Numbered from the stretch's first letter, positions 1 to 10,517 are shown. The stretch is 64,000 bases of DNA from Roseobacter fucihabitans (GCF_014337925.2 NZ_CP143423.1:3254501-3318500), one strand, 5' to 3'. Notes: generated by a model not told the origin, from the letters alone. Made by a program: numbers and translations.

Positions 1-382
1 ACCGCCTCAGCGGGTTTCAAAATTCAAGAGAGAAGATCAAAGACAGCTTCGCTGAAGCGGACCGGCTAGAAGCCGGTGGCTTAAATCCATTAGGTGGAAA
101 GTAAACTGTGTCGGAACATTTTGAGCGGTGCCAAGGCATCAAAACAAATACCGGGATGCTCAACTCAAAAAACGCATCAAGCCGGTGCCGTCAAATCCGC
201 GATCTATCTTCATTGCCCAGCGTGGGAAACAACCGCCAACCAGTGCCTGGTTGCCGTAAAAGCCGGCACCTCATGTCTTAAAGTTGAATTCAAACACGCC
301 GCGACCGCCCCTGACCTCAACGAGGTTTTACCCCCGATGAGTGCATCCCTCCGAAGCGTCCAACTGCCCCTGCCTCCAGATT
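1..382. other. No convincing gene
   Basis: Short open frames exist on both strands here, but none has a recognisable domain, a good ribosome binding site or a plausible composition. The stretch lies downstream of the minus-strand gene that ends at 383. I see nothing else in it. Confidence 0.4.
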
Positions 383-757
383 TCAAATCGTGCCGTTCAG
401 ACGCAACCAAATGATCACTGCCACACAGACCACTATGAAATTGAACGCAAGCGCGGCCAGCACGGAAATCACACGACCCCGGCGCGCATCCGCACGGTCG
501 ATCTTGCTCAGATGTTGCGTGACATCGTCAAAAGAGCGGTCAATCTCATGAGCGTCAAACTGCCGGGTCAATTTGATATTACCCCGCAACGCATCAACAT
601 CCGCCACCAAAACCGCCTGCCGGTACAAACGTTTTGGCAAGCGGCGCCGCGCCCGCCCGACGCTGTGTGCGAGCGTTTGCCCTTTGATCCCGAGATGTTT
701 TTCAAACGCGGCGTTCAGGGTTTCGGCTTTTGTTTCGATGTCTAGTGAAGCCTGCAT
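383..757 (-). CDS. Small C-terminally anchored membrane protein, unknown function
   Basis: A 124-residue protein when started at the ATG at 757; the open frame continues 17 codons further up, but that extension looks non-native. Residues about 1-95 are charged and helical, with a basic RARRRLPKR patch near residue 33. A single hydrophobic helix at about residues 98-118 (VLAALAFNFIVVCVAVIIWL) ends the protein, so it is probably tail-anchored with most of the chain in the cytoplasm. It is divergent to the esterase gene at 835. I do not recognise the family. Confidence 0.7.
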   Translation of the reverse strand: MQASLDIETKAETLNAAFEKHLGIKGQTLAHSVGRARRRLPKRLYRQAVLVADVDALRGNIKLTRQFDAHEIDRSFDDVTQHLSKIDRADARRGRVISVLAALAFNFIVVCVAVIIWLRLNGTI

Positions 758-834
758 GGGCAGAGCATAATCATCCTGATGGCGCAGACACAATAGCACT
801 GGCACCACGCGTTCAAATCCATTAGCCCGTTGTT

Positions 835-1596
835 ATGCTCAGCTATTCTGAATTTGGCGCGCCGGACGCCCCCAAACTGGTCATCGTGCATGGTCTTTAC
901 GGATCCGGGCGCAATTGGGGCGTGATCGCCAAACGCCTCTGCGATGTCGCGCGCGTTATCACGGTGGATCAGCGCAACCACGGTCAAAGTGCTTGGACCA
1001 AAACCCATACCTACAGCGACATGGCGGATGATCTGGTTGAATTGATCCAGCATCTTGGCGGGCCGGTCGATGTGATCGGCCATTCCATGGGGGGTAAGGC
1101 CGCAATGGTTCTGGCTGTGCAAAACCCCGAACTAATACGTCGTCTGATCGTGGGCGATATCGCCCCGGTGCCCTATACGCATAGCCAGATGCAATTCATC
1201 ACGGCAATGCGCGCGGTGGATTTGTCAAACCTGTCCCGCCGGTCGGATGCGGAAGCGCAGCTTGGTGCTTTGGGCGTCGAACCAGCCTTGCAAAGCTTTT
1301 TCACCCAATCTCTGGATGTCGCGGAAAGGCGTTGGCGTCTTAACCTTGATGTTCTTGCCCTGGAGATGGACCGCATATTGTCCTTTCCGACCTTGAGCGG
1401 CGCGTTCGAAGGCCCAACGCTGTTTTTATCCGGCGCTGCATCCGATTACGTTACGGCTGAACACCGCCCTGCGATCAAGTCGTTGTTTCCAAAGGCGCGT
1501 TTTGCCAAACTGCCCCAAGCCGGGCACTGGTTACATGCCGAAAAACCACGGGAATTCGAAGCCGCGGTACGCGCATTTCTGGCTCTGCAAACGTAA
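835..1596 (+). CDS. Alpha/beta-fold hydrolase, YbfF-like esterase
   Basis: A 253-residue single-domain alpha/beta hydrolase. The oxyanion region HGLYGSGRNW lies near residue 19, the nucleophile elbow GHSMGG places Ser at about residue 84, and the C-terminal GHWLHAEKP supplies the catalytic His near residue 231. Length and motifs fit the YbfF family of short-acyl esterases (known of the family). No signal peptide is visible, so it is probably cytoplasmic. It is transcribed alone, divergently from the membrane protein at 383-757. The true substrate cannot be read from the sequence. Confidence 0.9.
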   Translation: MLSYSEFGAPDAPKLVIVHGLYGSGRNWGVIAKRLCDVARVITVDQRNHGQSAWTKTHTYSDMADDLVELIQHLGGPVDVIGHSMGGKAAMVLAVQNPELIRRLIVGDIAPVPYTHSQMQFITAMRAVDLSNLSRRSDAEAQLGALGVEPALQSFFTQSLDVAERRWRLNLDVLALEMDRILSFPTLSGAFEGPTLFLSGAASDYVTAEHRPAIKSLFPKARFAKLPQAGHWLHAEKPREFEAAVRAFLALQT

Positions 1597-1768
1597 CGCT
1601 GCTATGTGTTGAAAATGGCATAAATCCCAAGAGCCAGCCCAGGCAAAATATTAAATCCAACTCTGGGTTGTTTACCAATTTCCACTTAATTTATTGCTTT
1701 TTCAATCGTTTGGGACGAAATTTGAACTCTGGGCAGGGGTGTCTTGGTATAGTTGTAATGGTGTTGGT

Positions 1769-2428
1769 ATGCGTGGTTTTCTTACGCTCGCAGTGGCAAT
1801 CGTGCTCGCTGCAACGGTCGCTTTCGGAGCCTCCTCAATCAGTATGCGCGGCCTGCCGGGCATCGCTTTTCTGAACGATAGAATTGACGTTCAGGCTGAG
1901 GTTCTGAACGCCTCTTTCGGGATTGCGGATGCGGATCTGGACAGGGTGATCCTACAGTCACCGAAACCGGTAGTGCCGTTTTCCGACGCGGCGGTGCGTT
2001 TTGGTGACCTGTCCCAGCCCAAAGGCAATTTCGGCTACACGCCAGTCGATCCGACAAGCGGGGCGGACCCAATTGATGATTTCCGGGCCGTCGCGCTGCG
2101 CCGATGCATCAAGTTTATGAACGGGACGACGGACCTGATCGTCGGCCCCCCGACTTTTGAACCCAGTTTCCTGGGAGGAAATCCAGTAGATCCCGTGACA
2201 TTTGGTTTCCAACCCGCCGTGTTCCGTTCTGGGGGCGGTGGCGGTGCGAATGTACCAGTGGCGACCACGACACCGCCGCTCTTTATCCCGCCTGCTCCTC
2301 CTACGGATGGACCAGTCATCACAACCGAAACGCAAATTGCGCCGATTCCAGTACCCGCCGCTCTCTTGTTGTTCGGAACGGCATTCGCCGGTCTCGCCCT
2401 GATGCACCGCAGGAAACCGGTTGCGTAG
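1769..2428 (+). CDS. Exported protein with a VPLPA/PEP-CTERM sorting tail
   Basis: About 219 residues from the ATG at 1769, chosen because a signal peptide begins exactly there (MRGFLTLAVAIVLAATVAFG); the longer open frame from 1694 adds unlikely residues. The body is low complexity with a Gly run and Pro/Thr-rich segments. The C-terminus PIPVPAALLLFGTAFAGLAL followed by MHRRK is a short proline motif, a membrane helix and a basic tail: the layout of exosortase substrates of the PEP-CTERM/VPLPA-CTERM type. By that family logic it should be processed at the membrane and exported. Its partner exosortase is not in this window. A second, broken CTERM gene lies downstream on the other strand. Confidence 0.75.
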   Translation: MRGFLTLAVAIVLAATVAFGASSISMRGLPGIAFLNDRIDVQAEVLNASFGIADADLDRVILQSPKPVVPFSDAAVRFGDLSQPKGNFGYTPVDPTSGADPIDDFRAVALRRCIKFMNGTTDLIVGPPTFEPSFLGGNPVDPVTFGFQPAVFRSGGGGGANVPVATTTPPLFIPPAPPTDGPVITTETQIAPIPVPAALLLFGTAFAGLALMHRRKPVA

Positions 2429-2567
2429 CCTGCTACCCAAAAGAATGCAGGGAGGATGGAGGCTTTTGCAGCACCTCTGGTAAGTGCAGGTTTCCTATTC
2501 AAACTCTACCGCGTTGCTGTTTCTTTGCGCATGCCCGCCCGCCGCAAAGCACCGCCGTTCACGAAAG

Positions 2568-2826
2568 TCAGCGGCGACCGCATAGCAACGCCAGACCGCC
2601 AAGACCCGTCAACATCAGCGGCAGGTCGGAGAGCGTGTTGCCTGACAGAATGGCGGGGCGGTCCGAAAACAAGGGATCGGTCGTCGTCGCCACTTCCTGC
2701 AACCCGCCCATCCTTTGATGTACTGGAAACGGTGGTCGTGAATTCCACCGTCATGGTGGCCGTCGATGCGGTGGCACATACGACTGCGGCAAATACGGCC
2801 AGGCATCAGGAGACGGAAAGTTTCAT
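2568..2826 (-). pseudogene. Broken VPLPA-CTERM protein gene
   Basis: Reading back from the ATG at 2826 gives MKLSVS, then TGA, then CLAVFAAVVCATASTA: a signal peptide interrupted at codon 7. The frame continues through MTVEFTTTVSSTSK. Around 2690-2720 it must shift by one base to reach QEVATTTDPLFSDRPA and the tail LPLMLTGLGGLALLCGRR, which is a CTERM helix with a basic end, stopping at 2568. The two halves make one sensible short exported protein only if both lesions are repaired. I therefore call it a pseudogene. It converges on the intact CTERM gene at 1769-2428. Confidence 0.6.
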
Positions 2827-3113
2827 TCCAATGATTCCCAAATAAGTTTGTTGGTTTTATGTTTCGCAAGTTGCACCAGCGTATGATTTGATTTGCTCAG
2901 ACCCGGAACGCTAAGGCGCATATCGTTAGTGGCAAATGCACGCTTTCCACTCGGGCGGTATCAACCCGGCCCTGTGGATGTCTTTTGGCTGTTCACTGCG
3001 CGGGCAGAGCCTCCCCCCGCTGGTGTGTCATTCGACCTTGCACCTGTGCGCGCGTTGCCTATAACGCAGACAATTTGGACACATGCGGGTGTCCGGAAAT
3101 CAGGGGGCCGACC

Positions 3114-6100
3114 ATGCCAAAAAGAACCGATATCAAATCCATCATGATCATTGGTGCGGGCCCCATCGTAATCGGGCAGGCATGCGAATTCGACTACTCC
3201 GGTGCGCAGGCGTGCAAGGCGCTGAAGGAGGAGGGCTACCGGGTCATTCTGGTCAATTCCAACCCCGCCACGATCATGACCGACCCCGGTCTCGCCGATG
3301 CCACCTATATCGAACCCATTACACCGGAAATGGTCGCCAAGATCATCGAAAAGGAACGCCCCGATGCCTTACTGCCCACCATGGGCGGGCAGACCGGCCT
3401 CAATACCTCGCTCGCGCTCGAAGAAATGGGCGTCCTGGACAAATACAACGTCGAGATGATCGGGGCCAAACGCGAAGCCATCGAGATGGCCGAGGACCGC
3501 AAGCTGTTCCGCGAAGCCATGGACCGCTTGGGCATTGAAAACCCCAAAGCGACCATCGTTACCGCCCCCAAGGTGAACGGCAAAAAGGACCTCGCCGCCG
3601 GTGTGGCCATCGCCCTTGAGGCGCTCGAAGAGGTCGGCCTGCCCGCGATCATCCGCCCCGCCTTTACCATGGGTGGCACGGGCGGCGGTGTCGCCTATAA
3701 CCGCGATGATTACGAGGCAATCTGCCGCTCGGGCATGGATGCCTCCCCCGTGGGCCAGATCCTGGTGGATGAAAGCCTGCTCGGGTGGAAAGAATTCGAG
3801 ATGGAGGTCGTGCGCGACACTGCCGATAACGCCATCATTGTCTGTTCCATCGAAAACGTGGACCCGATGGGCGTGCACACCGGGGATTCGATCACCGTGG
3901 CCCCCGCGCTGACGCTGACGGATAAAGAATACCAGATCATGCGCAATCACTCCATCGCGGTGCTGCGCGAAATTGGCGTGGAAACCGGTGGGTCGAACGT
4001 ACAATGGGCGATCAACCCGGTGGATGGCCGCATGGTGGTGATCGAAATGAACCCGCGGGTGTCGCGCTCCTCTGCGCTCGCCTCCAAGGCCACGGGGTTT
4101 CCGATTGCCAAGATCGCCGCAAAACTGGCCGTGGGCTTCACGCTGGACGAGCTGGACAATGACATCACCAAGGTCACGCCCGCCAGCTTTGAGCCAACTA
4201 TCGATTATATCGTCACAAAAATCCCAAAATTCGCCTTTGAAAAATTCCCCGGCTCCGAGCCCAACCTAACCACGGCGATGAAATCGGTGGGCGAGGCCAT
4301 GGCCATTGGGCGCACGATCCATGAGAGTCTGCAAAAGGCGCTGGCCTCCATGGAATCCGGCCTCACCGGTTTTGACGAAATCGACATCCCCGGCGTTGGC
4401 GTTGACCCTTGGGGCATCGAGGGTGCGGATCGCGCCGCCATTATCAAGGCCATCAGCCAGCAAACGCCCGACCGTATGCGCACCATCGCCCAGGCCATGC
4501 GCCACGGCATGAGCGACGCCGATATCCACGGCGTGACGATGTTCGACCCGTGGTTCCTCACGCGGATCAGAGAGATCATCGAGGCGGAACGGACCCTGCG
4601 CGCAGACGGCCTGCCGGGCACGGAAAAGGCACTGCGTCACCTCAAGATGATGGGCTTTACGGATGCGCGGCTCGCCACCCTGACCGGTTGCGATGAGGCA
4701 GATGTGCGCAAGGCGCGTCAGAACCTTGGCGTGACGGCGGTGTTCAAACGCATCGACACCTGTGCCGCCGAATTCGAGGCGCAAACGCCCTATATGTATT
4801 CGACCTATGAGATGCCTGTTTTCGGCGAGGTGGAATGCGAAGCCCGCCCATCGGATCGCAAGAAGGTCGTTATCTTGGGCGGCGGTCCGAACCGGATCGG
4901 GCAAGGGATCGAGTTTGATTACTGCTGCTGTCATGCGTGCTATGCGCTGACCGATGCGGGTTATGAGACGATCATGGTCAACTGCAACCCTGAGACGGTT
5001 TCGACGGATTATGACACATCGGATCGGTTGTATTTCGAGCCGCTGACCTTCGAGCACGTCATGGAAATTCTGCGGGTTGAGCTAGAAAACGGCACGCTGC
5101 ACGGCGTGATCGTGCAATTCGGCGGTCAGACCCCCCTCAAGATCGCCGCCGCCCTGCACGCCGAAGGCATCCCGATCCTCGGCACCACGCCCGACGCCAT
5201 CGACCTTGCCGAGGACCGTGAACGGTTTCAACAATTGGTGCAATCCCTCGGCCTCAAACAGCCGCACAACGGGATTGCCCATTCGGACGCCGAGGCGCTG
5301 GAAATTGCCAAAGACATCGGTTTCCCGCTGGTGATCCGCCCCTCTTATGTGCTCGGCGGGCGCGCCATGGAGATCGTGCGTGATCAGGCCTCGCTGGAAC
5401 GCTACATCACCAACGCTGTTGTGGTGTCCGGTGACAGCCCCGTACTGCTCGACAGCTACCTGTCAGGCGCGGTGGAACTCGACGTGGATGCGCTTTGCGA
5501 TGGCAAGGACGTGCATGTCGCAGGCATCATGCAACATATCGAGGAGGCCGGCGTGCATTCGGGCGACAGCGCCTGCTCCCTGCCGCCCTACTCCCTGCCG
5601 CGCGACATCATCGCTGAGGTCGAAAAACAGACCCGTGCTCTGGCGCTCGCGCTCAACGTGGTGGGCCTGATGAACATCCAGTTCGCGATCAAGGACGGCG
5701 AGGTTTACCTCATCGAGGTCAACCCCCGCGCCTCGCGCACCGTGCCCTTTGTGGCCAAGGCGACGGATTCGGCCATCGCCTCCATCGCCGCGCGCATCAT
5801 GGCGGGCGAACCGCTCTCCAACTTCCCGCAACGCGCGCCCTATGACGCGGATGCGGCCTATGCCGACGTGCTGCCGTTGGGCGATCCGATGACGCTGGCC
5901 GATCCGAATATGCCGTGGTTCTCGGTCAAGGAAGCGGTGCTGCCCTTTGCGCGCTTCCCCGGTGTGGATACGTTGCTTGGCCCCGAAATGCGCTCCACCG
6001 GCGAGGTGATGGGGTGGGACCGCGATTTTCCCCGCGCGTTCCTCAAGGCACAGATGGGGGCTGGGACGATCCTGCCATCTGAGGGCTGTGCGTTTCTGTC

Positions 6101-6470
6101 GATCAAGGATGCCGACAAGACCGATGACATGCTTACGGCGGCACGTATCCTGCTCGATCAGGGTTTCACATTGGTTGCCACCAGCGGCACCGCCTCCTGG
6201 CTCAAGGAACATGATCTGGCCTGTGGCCTGGTGAACAAGGTCTATGAGGGGCGCCCGGACGTCACCGACATGATGAAAGACGAAGCCATCCATCTGGTCA
6301 TGAACACCACCGAGGGCGCGCAAGCGGTGGAGGACAGCAAATCGATCCGTTCCATCGCGCTTTATGACAAGATCCCCTATTTCACGACCGCCGCTGGCAG
6401 CTATGCCGCCGCATTGGCGATCCGAGCACAGGCGGACGGGGACGTCGGCGTGAAGGCCTTGCAGGGGTAA
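3114..6470 (+). CDS. carB: Carbamoyl-phosphate synthase large subunit
   Basis: A 1118-residue protein started at the ATG at 3114 ([20 protein letters not shown]), preceded by a GGGGGCC stretch; the open frame extends further upstream but family members begin here. It has the two tandem ATP-grasp halves of CarB: the first starts [20 protein letters not shown], the second [20 protein letters not shown] near residue 585. An MGS-like allosteric domain lies at the C-terminus ([15 protein letters not shown]). It uses ammonia delivered by CarA, bicarbonate and two ATP to make carbamoyl phosphate for pyrimidine and arginine synthesis. carA is not in the window, so the two subunits are unlinked here. 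A strong hairpin follows at 6523. Confidence 0.98.
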   Translation: MPKRTDIKSIMIIGAGPIVIGQACEFDYSGAQACKALKEEGYRVILVNSNPATIMTDPGLADATYIEPITPEMVAKIIEKERPDALLPTMGGQTGLNTSLALEEMGVLDKYNVEMIGAKREAIEMAEDRKLFREAMDRLGIENPKATIVTAPKVNGKKDLAAGVAIALEALEEVGLPAIIRPAFTMGGTGGGVAYNRDDYEAICRSGMDASPVGQILVDESLLGWKEFEMEVVRDTADNAIIVCSIENVDPMGVHTGDSITVAPALTLTDKEYQIMRNHSIAVLREIGVETGGSNVQWAINPVDGRMVVIEMNPRVSRSSALASKATGFPIAKIAAKLAVGFTLDELDNDITKVTPASFEPTIDYIVTKIPKFAFEKFPGSEPNLTTAMKSVGEAMAIGRTIHESLQKALASMESGLTGFDEIDIPGVGVDPWGIEGADRAAIIKAISQQTPDRMRTIAQAMRHGMSDADIHGVTMFDPWFLTRIREIIEAERTLRADGLPGTEKALRHLKMMGFTDARLATLTGCDEADVRKARQNLGVTAVFKRIDTCAAEFEAQTPYMYSTYEMPVFGEVECEARPSDRKKVVILGGGPNRIGQGIEFDYCCCHACYALTDAGYETIMVNCNPETVSTDYDTSDRLYFEPLTFEHVMEILRVELENGTLHGVIVQFGGQTPLKIAAALHAEGIPILGTTPDAIDLAEDRERFQQLVQSLGLKQPHNGIAHSDAEALEIAKDIGFPLVIRPSYVLGGRAMEIVRDQASLERYITNAVVVSGDSPVLLDSYLSGAVELDVDALCDGKDVHVAGIMQHIEEAGVHSGDSACSLPPYSLPRDIIAEVEKQTRALALALNVVGLMNIQFAIKDGEVYLIEVNPRASRTVPFVAKATDSAIASIAARIMAGEPLSNFPQRAPYDADAAYADVLPLGDPMTLADPNMPWFSVKEAVLPFARFPGVDTLLGPEMRSTGEVMGWDRDFPRAFLKAQMGAGTILPSEGCAFLSIKDADKTDDMLTAARILLDQGFTLVATSGTASWLKEHDLACGLVNKVYEGRPDVTDMMKDEAIHLVMNTTEGAQAVEDSKSIRSIALYDKIPYFTTAAGSYAAALAIRAQADGDVGVKALQG

Positions 6471-6522
6471 AATCGGAAAACGCAGATGCGCAAGATCATC
6501 TGGACAGGCCCTGCATACATAA

Positions 6523-6554
6523 AAAGACGGCGGAATCGAGAATTCGCCGTCTTT
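6523..6554 (+). terminator. Rho-independent terminator after carB
   Basis: A perfect 10-bp inverted repeat, AAAGACGGCG and CGCCGTCTTT, separated by 12 nt, about 50 nt downstream of the carB stop. The A and T ends of the stem would give a U-rich tail, so it may work in both directions. Confidence 0.85.
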
Positions 6555-6773
6555 ATTACTTAGGCAACCTCAGGTTCCGTGGTTGAACAAAATTCAGAAC
6601 CGACGCACATAACGGGCTGAAAACCACCTGCCATCACTGTCTTCGTCAAAAACACTCTCGGACCTGTCCGAATATGGGGCCCTGAGCGCAATCAAAAGGT
6701 CCCGTTACCCCGGCGCGACGCAAACTGCATGAAGCCTCTGGCCATGTACGGATAAACGCTTCACACTCCCTCC

Positions 6774-7022
6774 ATGCTGGATAAACAAAATGTCGCCATT
6801 TCCAATGTCAGGGTGCCCGCCAAAAGGGCGCGCACATTGGACCCCGGCAAGGTTCAAGACCTGGCTGAGGACATCATCGAGAACGGTCAGACCACGCCGA
6901 TACAGGTCCGCAAGGACGGTACCGGGTTCATTCTGGTGGAAGGGCTGCACCGGTTGGAAGCCATTCGCGCGTTGGGGGAAACAGAAATCATGGCCTATCT
7001 TGTGCGCGCCCGCCTGCATTGA
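6774..7022 (+). CDS. Small stand-alone ParB N-terminal-like domain protein
   Basis: An 82-residue protein consisting of little more than a ParB/Srx-type fold: LDPGKVQDLAEDIIENGQ, then PIQVRKDGTGFILVEGLHRL, then EAIRALGETEIMAYLV. The GLHRLEA box is the family's nucleotide-binding signature (usually G-x-R-R-x-x-A). No helix-turn-helix or dimerisation domain follows, so it is not a chromosome-partition ParB. Small proteins of this kind occur as free-standing ParB-like proteins of unknown role. The next gene follows within a few bases. Confidence 0.75.
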   Translation: MLDKQNVAISNVRVPAKRARTLDPGKVQDLAEDIIENGQTTPIQVRKDGTGFILVEGLHRLEAIRALGETEIMAYLVRARLH

Positions 7023-7063
7023 CGCGCAGGATGTCAAAAAACACGCAACAGCGCAGCACCCCC

Positions 7064-7354
7064 ATGCAAACGCTCAGAGCGCTCCCTGTCATTGCTGTTT
7101 TGGCGGGCTGCGATCAAACGAGCGAACCTACGGTCACGACACTTCCCCTTTTTGGTGAAGGCTATAGATTTGACGGCGACATATGCCGTCGCGTGGGAGA
7201 GGATGCGTTCACCAATCCGTTCCTCGATGACGCCGCGGTCCTCGTTGCCTGCCCCACCGGCGCGGCAAACACGGGCGGTCTGATAACGACCGCAGGCGCG
7301 CGGGAGGTTGCAAGGCGCGATGGGTACACGCTCTATTCGATCCCGACCCGGTAG
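7064..7354 (+). CDS. Small lipoprotein, unknown function
   Basis: Started at the ATG at 7064, the protein begins MQTLRALPVIAVLAGCDQ: a short lipoprotein signal with lipobox LAGC, predicting a mature lipid-anchored Cys followed by Asp. A slightly longer start at 7031 (MSKNTQQ) is also possible. The mature part has about 80 residues with two further Cys (DGDICRRV and VLVACPTGA) that could pair. It is probably cotranscribed with the ParB-like gene just upstream. Function unknown. Confidence 0.65.
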   Translation: MQTLRALPVIAVLAGCDQTSEPTVTTLPLFGEGYRFDGDICRRVGEDAFTNPFLDDAAVLVACPTGAANTGGLITTAGAREVARRDGYTLYSIPTR

Positions 7355-7451
7355 CCGCGTTGCAACCCGACGCCACGTCACCTTTGCGGAGCTGCCTTGA
7401 CCGCAGGGTTCATTTACGTCCAGAAATAGCGCCTCTTTGGGAGTTTCCAGC

Positions 7452-8576
7452 ATGTATATACCCGCCATCACCGGAACTGGCGTTTTCACCCCACCAAACG
7501 TGATCAGCAATGCTGAACTGGTGACCGCGTTCAATGCCCATGTGGACCTGTTCAACGCGCAAAACGCAGATGAAATTGCGGCTGGTACGCTGGAAGCGAA
7601 GGCGTATTCATCCCAGGAATTCATCCTCAAGGCGTCCGGTATCCACCAGCGATACGTCATGGACAAAACCGGCATCCTCGATCCGGCGGTCATGCACCCG
7701 CTGCTGCGTCAACGCGATGATGATGAACCGTCCATCATGGCCGAAATGGGGCTCAACGCGGCGCAAAAGGCGCTCGATATGGCGGGCAAAACCGCGCGCG
7801 ACGTGGGTCTTGTGATCTGTGCGGCCTCCAACATGGAACGCGCCTACCCGGCAGTCGCCATCGAAATACAGCAATTGTTGGGTGTCGAGGGCTTTGCATT
7901 TGACATGAACGTCGCCTGCTCTTCGGCGACCTTCGGCATTCAGGCAGCGGCGGACATGGTGCGCGCAGGCAGCGTCAAGAGCGCTTTGATCATCAACCCA
8001 GAGATATGTTCCGCGCATCTGGAATGGCGCGACAGGGATTGCCATTTCATCTTTGGCGATGTTGCGACCGCCACCTTGATCGAGCGCAGCGAAGACGCAA
8101 AACGCGGATATTTCGAGATCAAATCCACGCGCTGTGCCACAGAGTTTTCCAATAACATTCGCAACAATAACGGATATTTGCGCCGTTCCCGCCCGGCTGG
8201 CATGGCCGACCGACGCGACATGCAATTCATGCAAAACGGGCGCAAGGTTTTCAAGGAAGTCTTGCCCATGGTATCAGAGCATATTGCAGCGCATATCAGC
8301 GATGCGGGTGTGCATGCAAATCAGTTGAAGCGCCTATGGCTGCACCAGGCCAACAAGACGATGAATGATTTTATCGGCCGCAAAGTGCTTGGCCGCACGC
8401 CCGAACCACAAGAACAACCCAATATTCTGCAAGACTATGCCAATACCTCCTCCGCAGGGTCGATCATCGCGTTCTCCCAGAACTCAGAGGATTTCAAACA
8501 CGGTGAATTTGGCCTGATCTGTTCCTTTGGCGCGGGCTATTCGGTGGGGTCTGTTTTGTTGGAAAAACACGGCTGA
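7452..8576 (+). CDS. Beta-ketoacyl-ACP synthase III family protein (FabH-like)
   Basis: 374 residues from the ATG at 7452 (MYIPAITGTGVFTPP); a TTG five codons upstream is possible but less likely. The thiolase-fold catalytic triad is visible: Cys near residue 156 in DMNVACSSATFG, His in WLHQANKTMND, and Asn in YANTSSAGSI. It is longer than housekeeping FabH (about 320 residues), with extra sequence near residues 30-60 and 75-95. This suggests a FabH-like enzyme condensing a particular acyl-CoA or acyl starter rather than the main initiation enzyme. It stands alone, so no pathway can be assigned from its neighbours. Confidence 0.88.
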   Translation: MYIPAITGTGVFTPPNVISNAELVTAFNAHVDLFNAQNADEIAAGTLEAKAYSSQEFILKASGIHQRYVMDKTGILDPAVMHPLLRQRDDDEPSIMAEMGLNAAQKALDMAGKTARDVGLVICAASNMERAYPAVAIEIQQLLGVEGFAFDMNVACSSATFGIQAAADMVRAGSVKSALIINPEICSAHLEWRDRDCHFIFGDVATATLIERSEDAKRGYFEIKSTRCATEFSNNIRNNNGYLRRSRPAGMADRRDMQFMQNGRKVFKEVLPMVSEHIAAHISDAGVHANQLKRLWLHQANKTMNDFIGRKVLGRTPEPQEQPNILQDYANTSSAGSIIAFSQNSEDFKHGEFGLICSFGAGYSVGSVLLEKHG

Positions 8577-8597
8577 GCCGGGGGATGGCGGGCCGGA

Positions 8598-9062
8598 TCA
8601 TGCCGTGCCGTGATCGTTTTCTAGATGCAGTTTCATGTCGATGAGAACCTGCTGCAACAGGCCGGTTTCGCGCAACAGGCGCTTTGCTTCGTTCACCGTG
8701 ATCTTACCGTCTTCCATGGATTGCTGATATTCCCCCATCAGCATGGCAAAACGCTGGCTCAGCGCAATGACATCGGCGTTTACCCCACCGGGCCGCTCTT
8801 CGTTCGGGCGCCGTTCATCATATTGCAACGACGAGCCGGACAGTTCGGCAAGTGCGCCTGTGACGTGGGGGTAATTCGCGGCCTGCTCCAGCAGCGCGAC
8901 CGTTTCAATCGGCATATAGCGGTCGGAATGTTCATCGTGATCCGAGTAGTAACGCCCCAGCGTCGCCTTTGACTTGCCGGTAATCTGGCAGGCCTGCTCG
9001 ATGCCGACGTCCTTTACCAGCGATTCCGTATGTTTTTTAAGGTACCTGCCGATCGCTGCCAT
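8598..9062 (-). CDS. Putative DNA-binding regulator, conserved hypothetical
   Basis: A 154-residue protein. The N-terminal part resembles a helix-turn-helix (LVKDVGIEQACQITGKSKAT followed by LGRYY, residues about 15-40). A second half is helical (RFAMLMGEYQQSMEDGKITV, then NEAKRLLRETG). The pattern recalls small phage-like regulators, but I cannot name a family. It converges on the FabH-like gene, with 21 nt between the stops. Confidence 0.6.
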   Translation of the reverse strand: MAAIGRYLKKHTESLVKDVGIEQACQITGKSKATLGRYYSDHDEHSDRYMPIETVALLEQAANYPHVTGALAELSGSSLQYDERRPNEERPGGVNADVIALSQRFAMLMGEYQQSMEDGKITVNEAKRLLRETGLLQQVLIDMKLHLENDHGTA

Positions 9063-9917
9063 ATCATCCTCATCCGACTTAAATTGTAATTACTCTGTGC
9101 AAAGGGGAATTCCATCTGAAGTTTTCCATTAATCGGATGTGAGGGAAATGTCATTTATAAAAGTGTTCCCGGCCTTCGGGGTTTAATCAGTAACCGGTGT
9201 CCCCTGCACCGGATTTCGGTTGGGAGCCGGTTTGCGCTCTGCTGACTTGGGAACGGTGGGTTGGCCAAAATGCCGACAGTCGCGCGCTGGCTCTTACTAA
9301 CGCCTGCAAGGATTTGTGGCGGCCCCAGTCGTATCCGATTGCGTTGGAGAAGCTCCATTTCTCCATTTTGAATGATGACATCTTGCTCGCTCTTGGTGGT
9401 GGGCTTTGAGACCAGTTAAAATGCGTCAAACAGACGCCGCTCTACGGGAGCCAGTCGCTCTTATGCTCCAACTCTCACAGCCGGGCCTCGACCGTACACA
9501 TCGAACGCATTAATCGGTACCCTTGGCGGGGCCACGGATCTTGCACGCGGTCTCCATCTGTTGCATGCCCACGCGCTTTCTATCCGTCCTGGCTGTTTCG
9601 TGCATGGTGCAGCTTCATCACCGGCATCAGCCATGCACCTGACGATCAACCGCTTGTCGGTCACGTAGCGCCGGACCGTCGATCTCTATCGGGACGTTGA
9701 ACCATCGCCATTCACCGCATGTTTTGATGATGCGCAGCCGGAGTCCACATCCCTTAATGGCACACATACTACGGGTTCTACTCTGTTTCTCGGGCCGTCT
9801 ATCCTTGCTTGTTTATGGTCGCGCTACTCATTTTTCGTCATAAAAAAAGAGAGTGCCATGGCGTTCAAAACGATTCGCTTTTAAGCAGAAGATGCCGGCT
9901 AACAAACGGATAAACCT
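9063..9917. other. 855-bp stretch without a supportable gene
   Basis: Several 60-80 codon frames occur on both strands, but they have erratic composition and no recognisable motif. No tRNA, terminator or inverted repeat was obvious. It may be decayed mobile or genic DNA. The promoter for tdk should lie in its last hundred bases. Confidence 0.5.
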
Positions 9918-10517
9918 ATGGCAAAACTGTACTGGATTTGGTCGACGATGGGGGCAGGCAAAAGCCTCAACCTCATCCAAACAGCGTTCAATTACGAAGA
10001 ACGTGGCATGCAGACGCTGCTTCTGACGTCGGCCATCGATGATCGTCACGGCAAAGGAAAAATCACCTCCCGGCTGGGCATTTCGCGCGATGCAGAGATT
10101 TTTTCGCCCGACAAGGATCTCTATAGCGATCATCTTGTTCCGGCGGCTCAAGCAGGCATGGGTTGCGTTCTGGTGGATGAAGGGCAGTTCCTGTCGCGTC
10201 GCAACGTCGAAGACCTCGCCAGAGCCGTTGATACGCTGAATTTACCTGTGATGGTTTGGGGTCTGCGGACTGATTTTCTCGGTAACCTGTTCGAAGGCTC
10301 CAACGCCCTCTTCTCACTGGCTGACGAGTTGCGTGAAATGCGAACGCTGTGCCACTGCGGAAAAAAGGCGACCATGGTGCTCCGCCGCGATGCAAATGGC
10401 AACGCCGTTTCAGAGGGCCCGCAAGTGCAGATCGGCGGCAATGACAGTTACACACCGCTCTGCCGCAAGCATTGGGCTCAGGCCATCGCACAGAGTCGCT
10501 CCTCATCAATCACCTGA
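9918..10517 (+). CDS. tdk: Thymidine kinase
   Basis: 199 residues, the normal length of bacterial type II thymidine kinase. The P-loop STMGAGKSLNL is at about residue 10, the Walker-B-like VLVDEGQFL near residue 93, and the thymidine-site segment WGLRTDFLGNLFEGS near residue 115. The zinc site is formed by CHCGKK and the late PLCRKHW cysteine. It phosphorylates thymidine (salvage) using ATP in the cytoplasm. It is convergent with tuf, and a bidirectional hairpin lies between them. Confidence 0.96.
   Translation: MAKLYWIWSTMGAGKSLNLIQTAFNYEERGMQTLLLTSAIDDRHGKGKITSRLGISRDAEIFSPDKDLYSDHLVPAAQAGMGCVLVDEGQFLSRRNVEDLARAVDTLNLPVMVWGLRTDFLGNLFEGSNALFSLADELREMRTLCHCGKKATMVLRRDANGNAVSEGPQVQIGGNDSYTPLCRKHWAQAIAQSRSSSIT

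Noticed and set aside
94-414. A 106-codon frame near the window start
   Set aside because: No motif, no ribosome binding site and unusual composition; it overlaps the end of a better gene on the other strand.
2806-2808. TGA read as selenocysteine in the broken CTERM gene
   Set aside because: It falls in a signal peptide, there is no visible SECIS-like hairpin, and the gene also has a frameshift.
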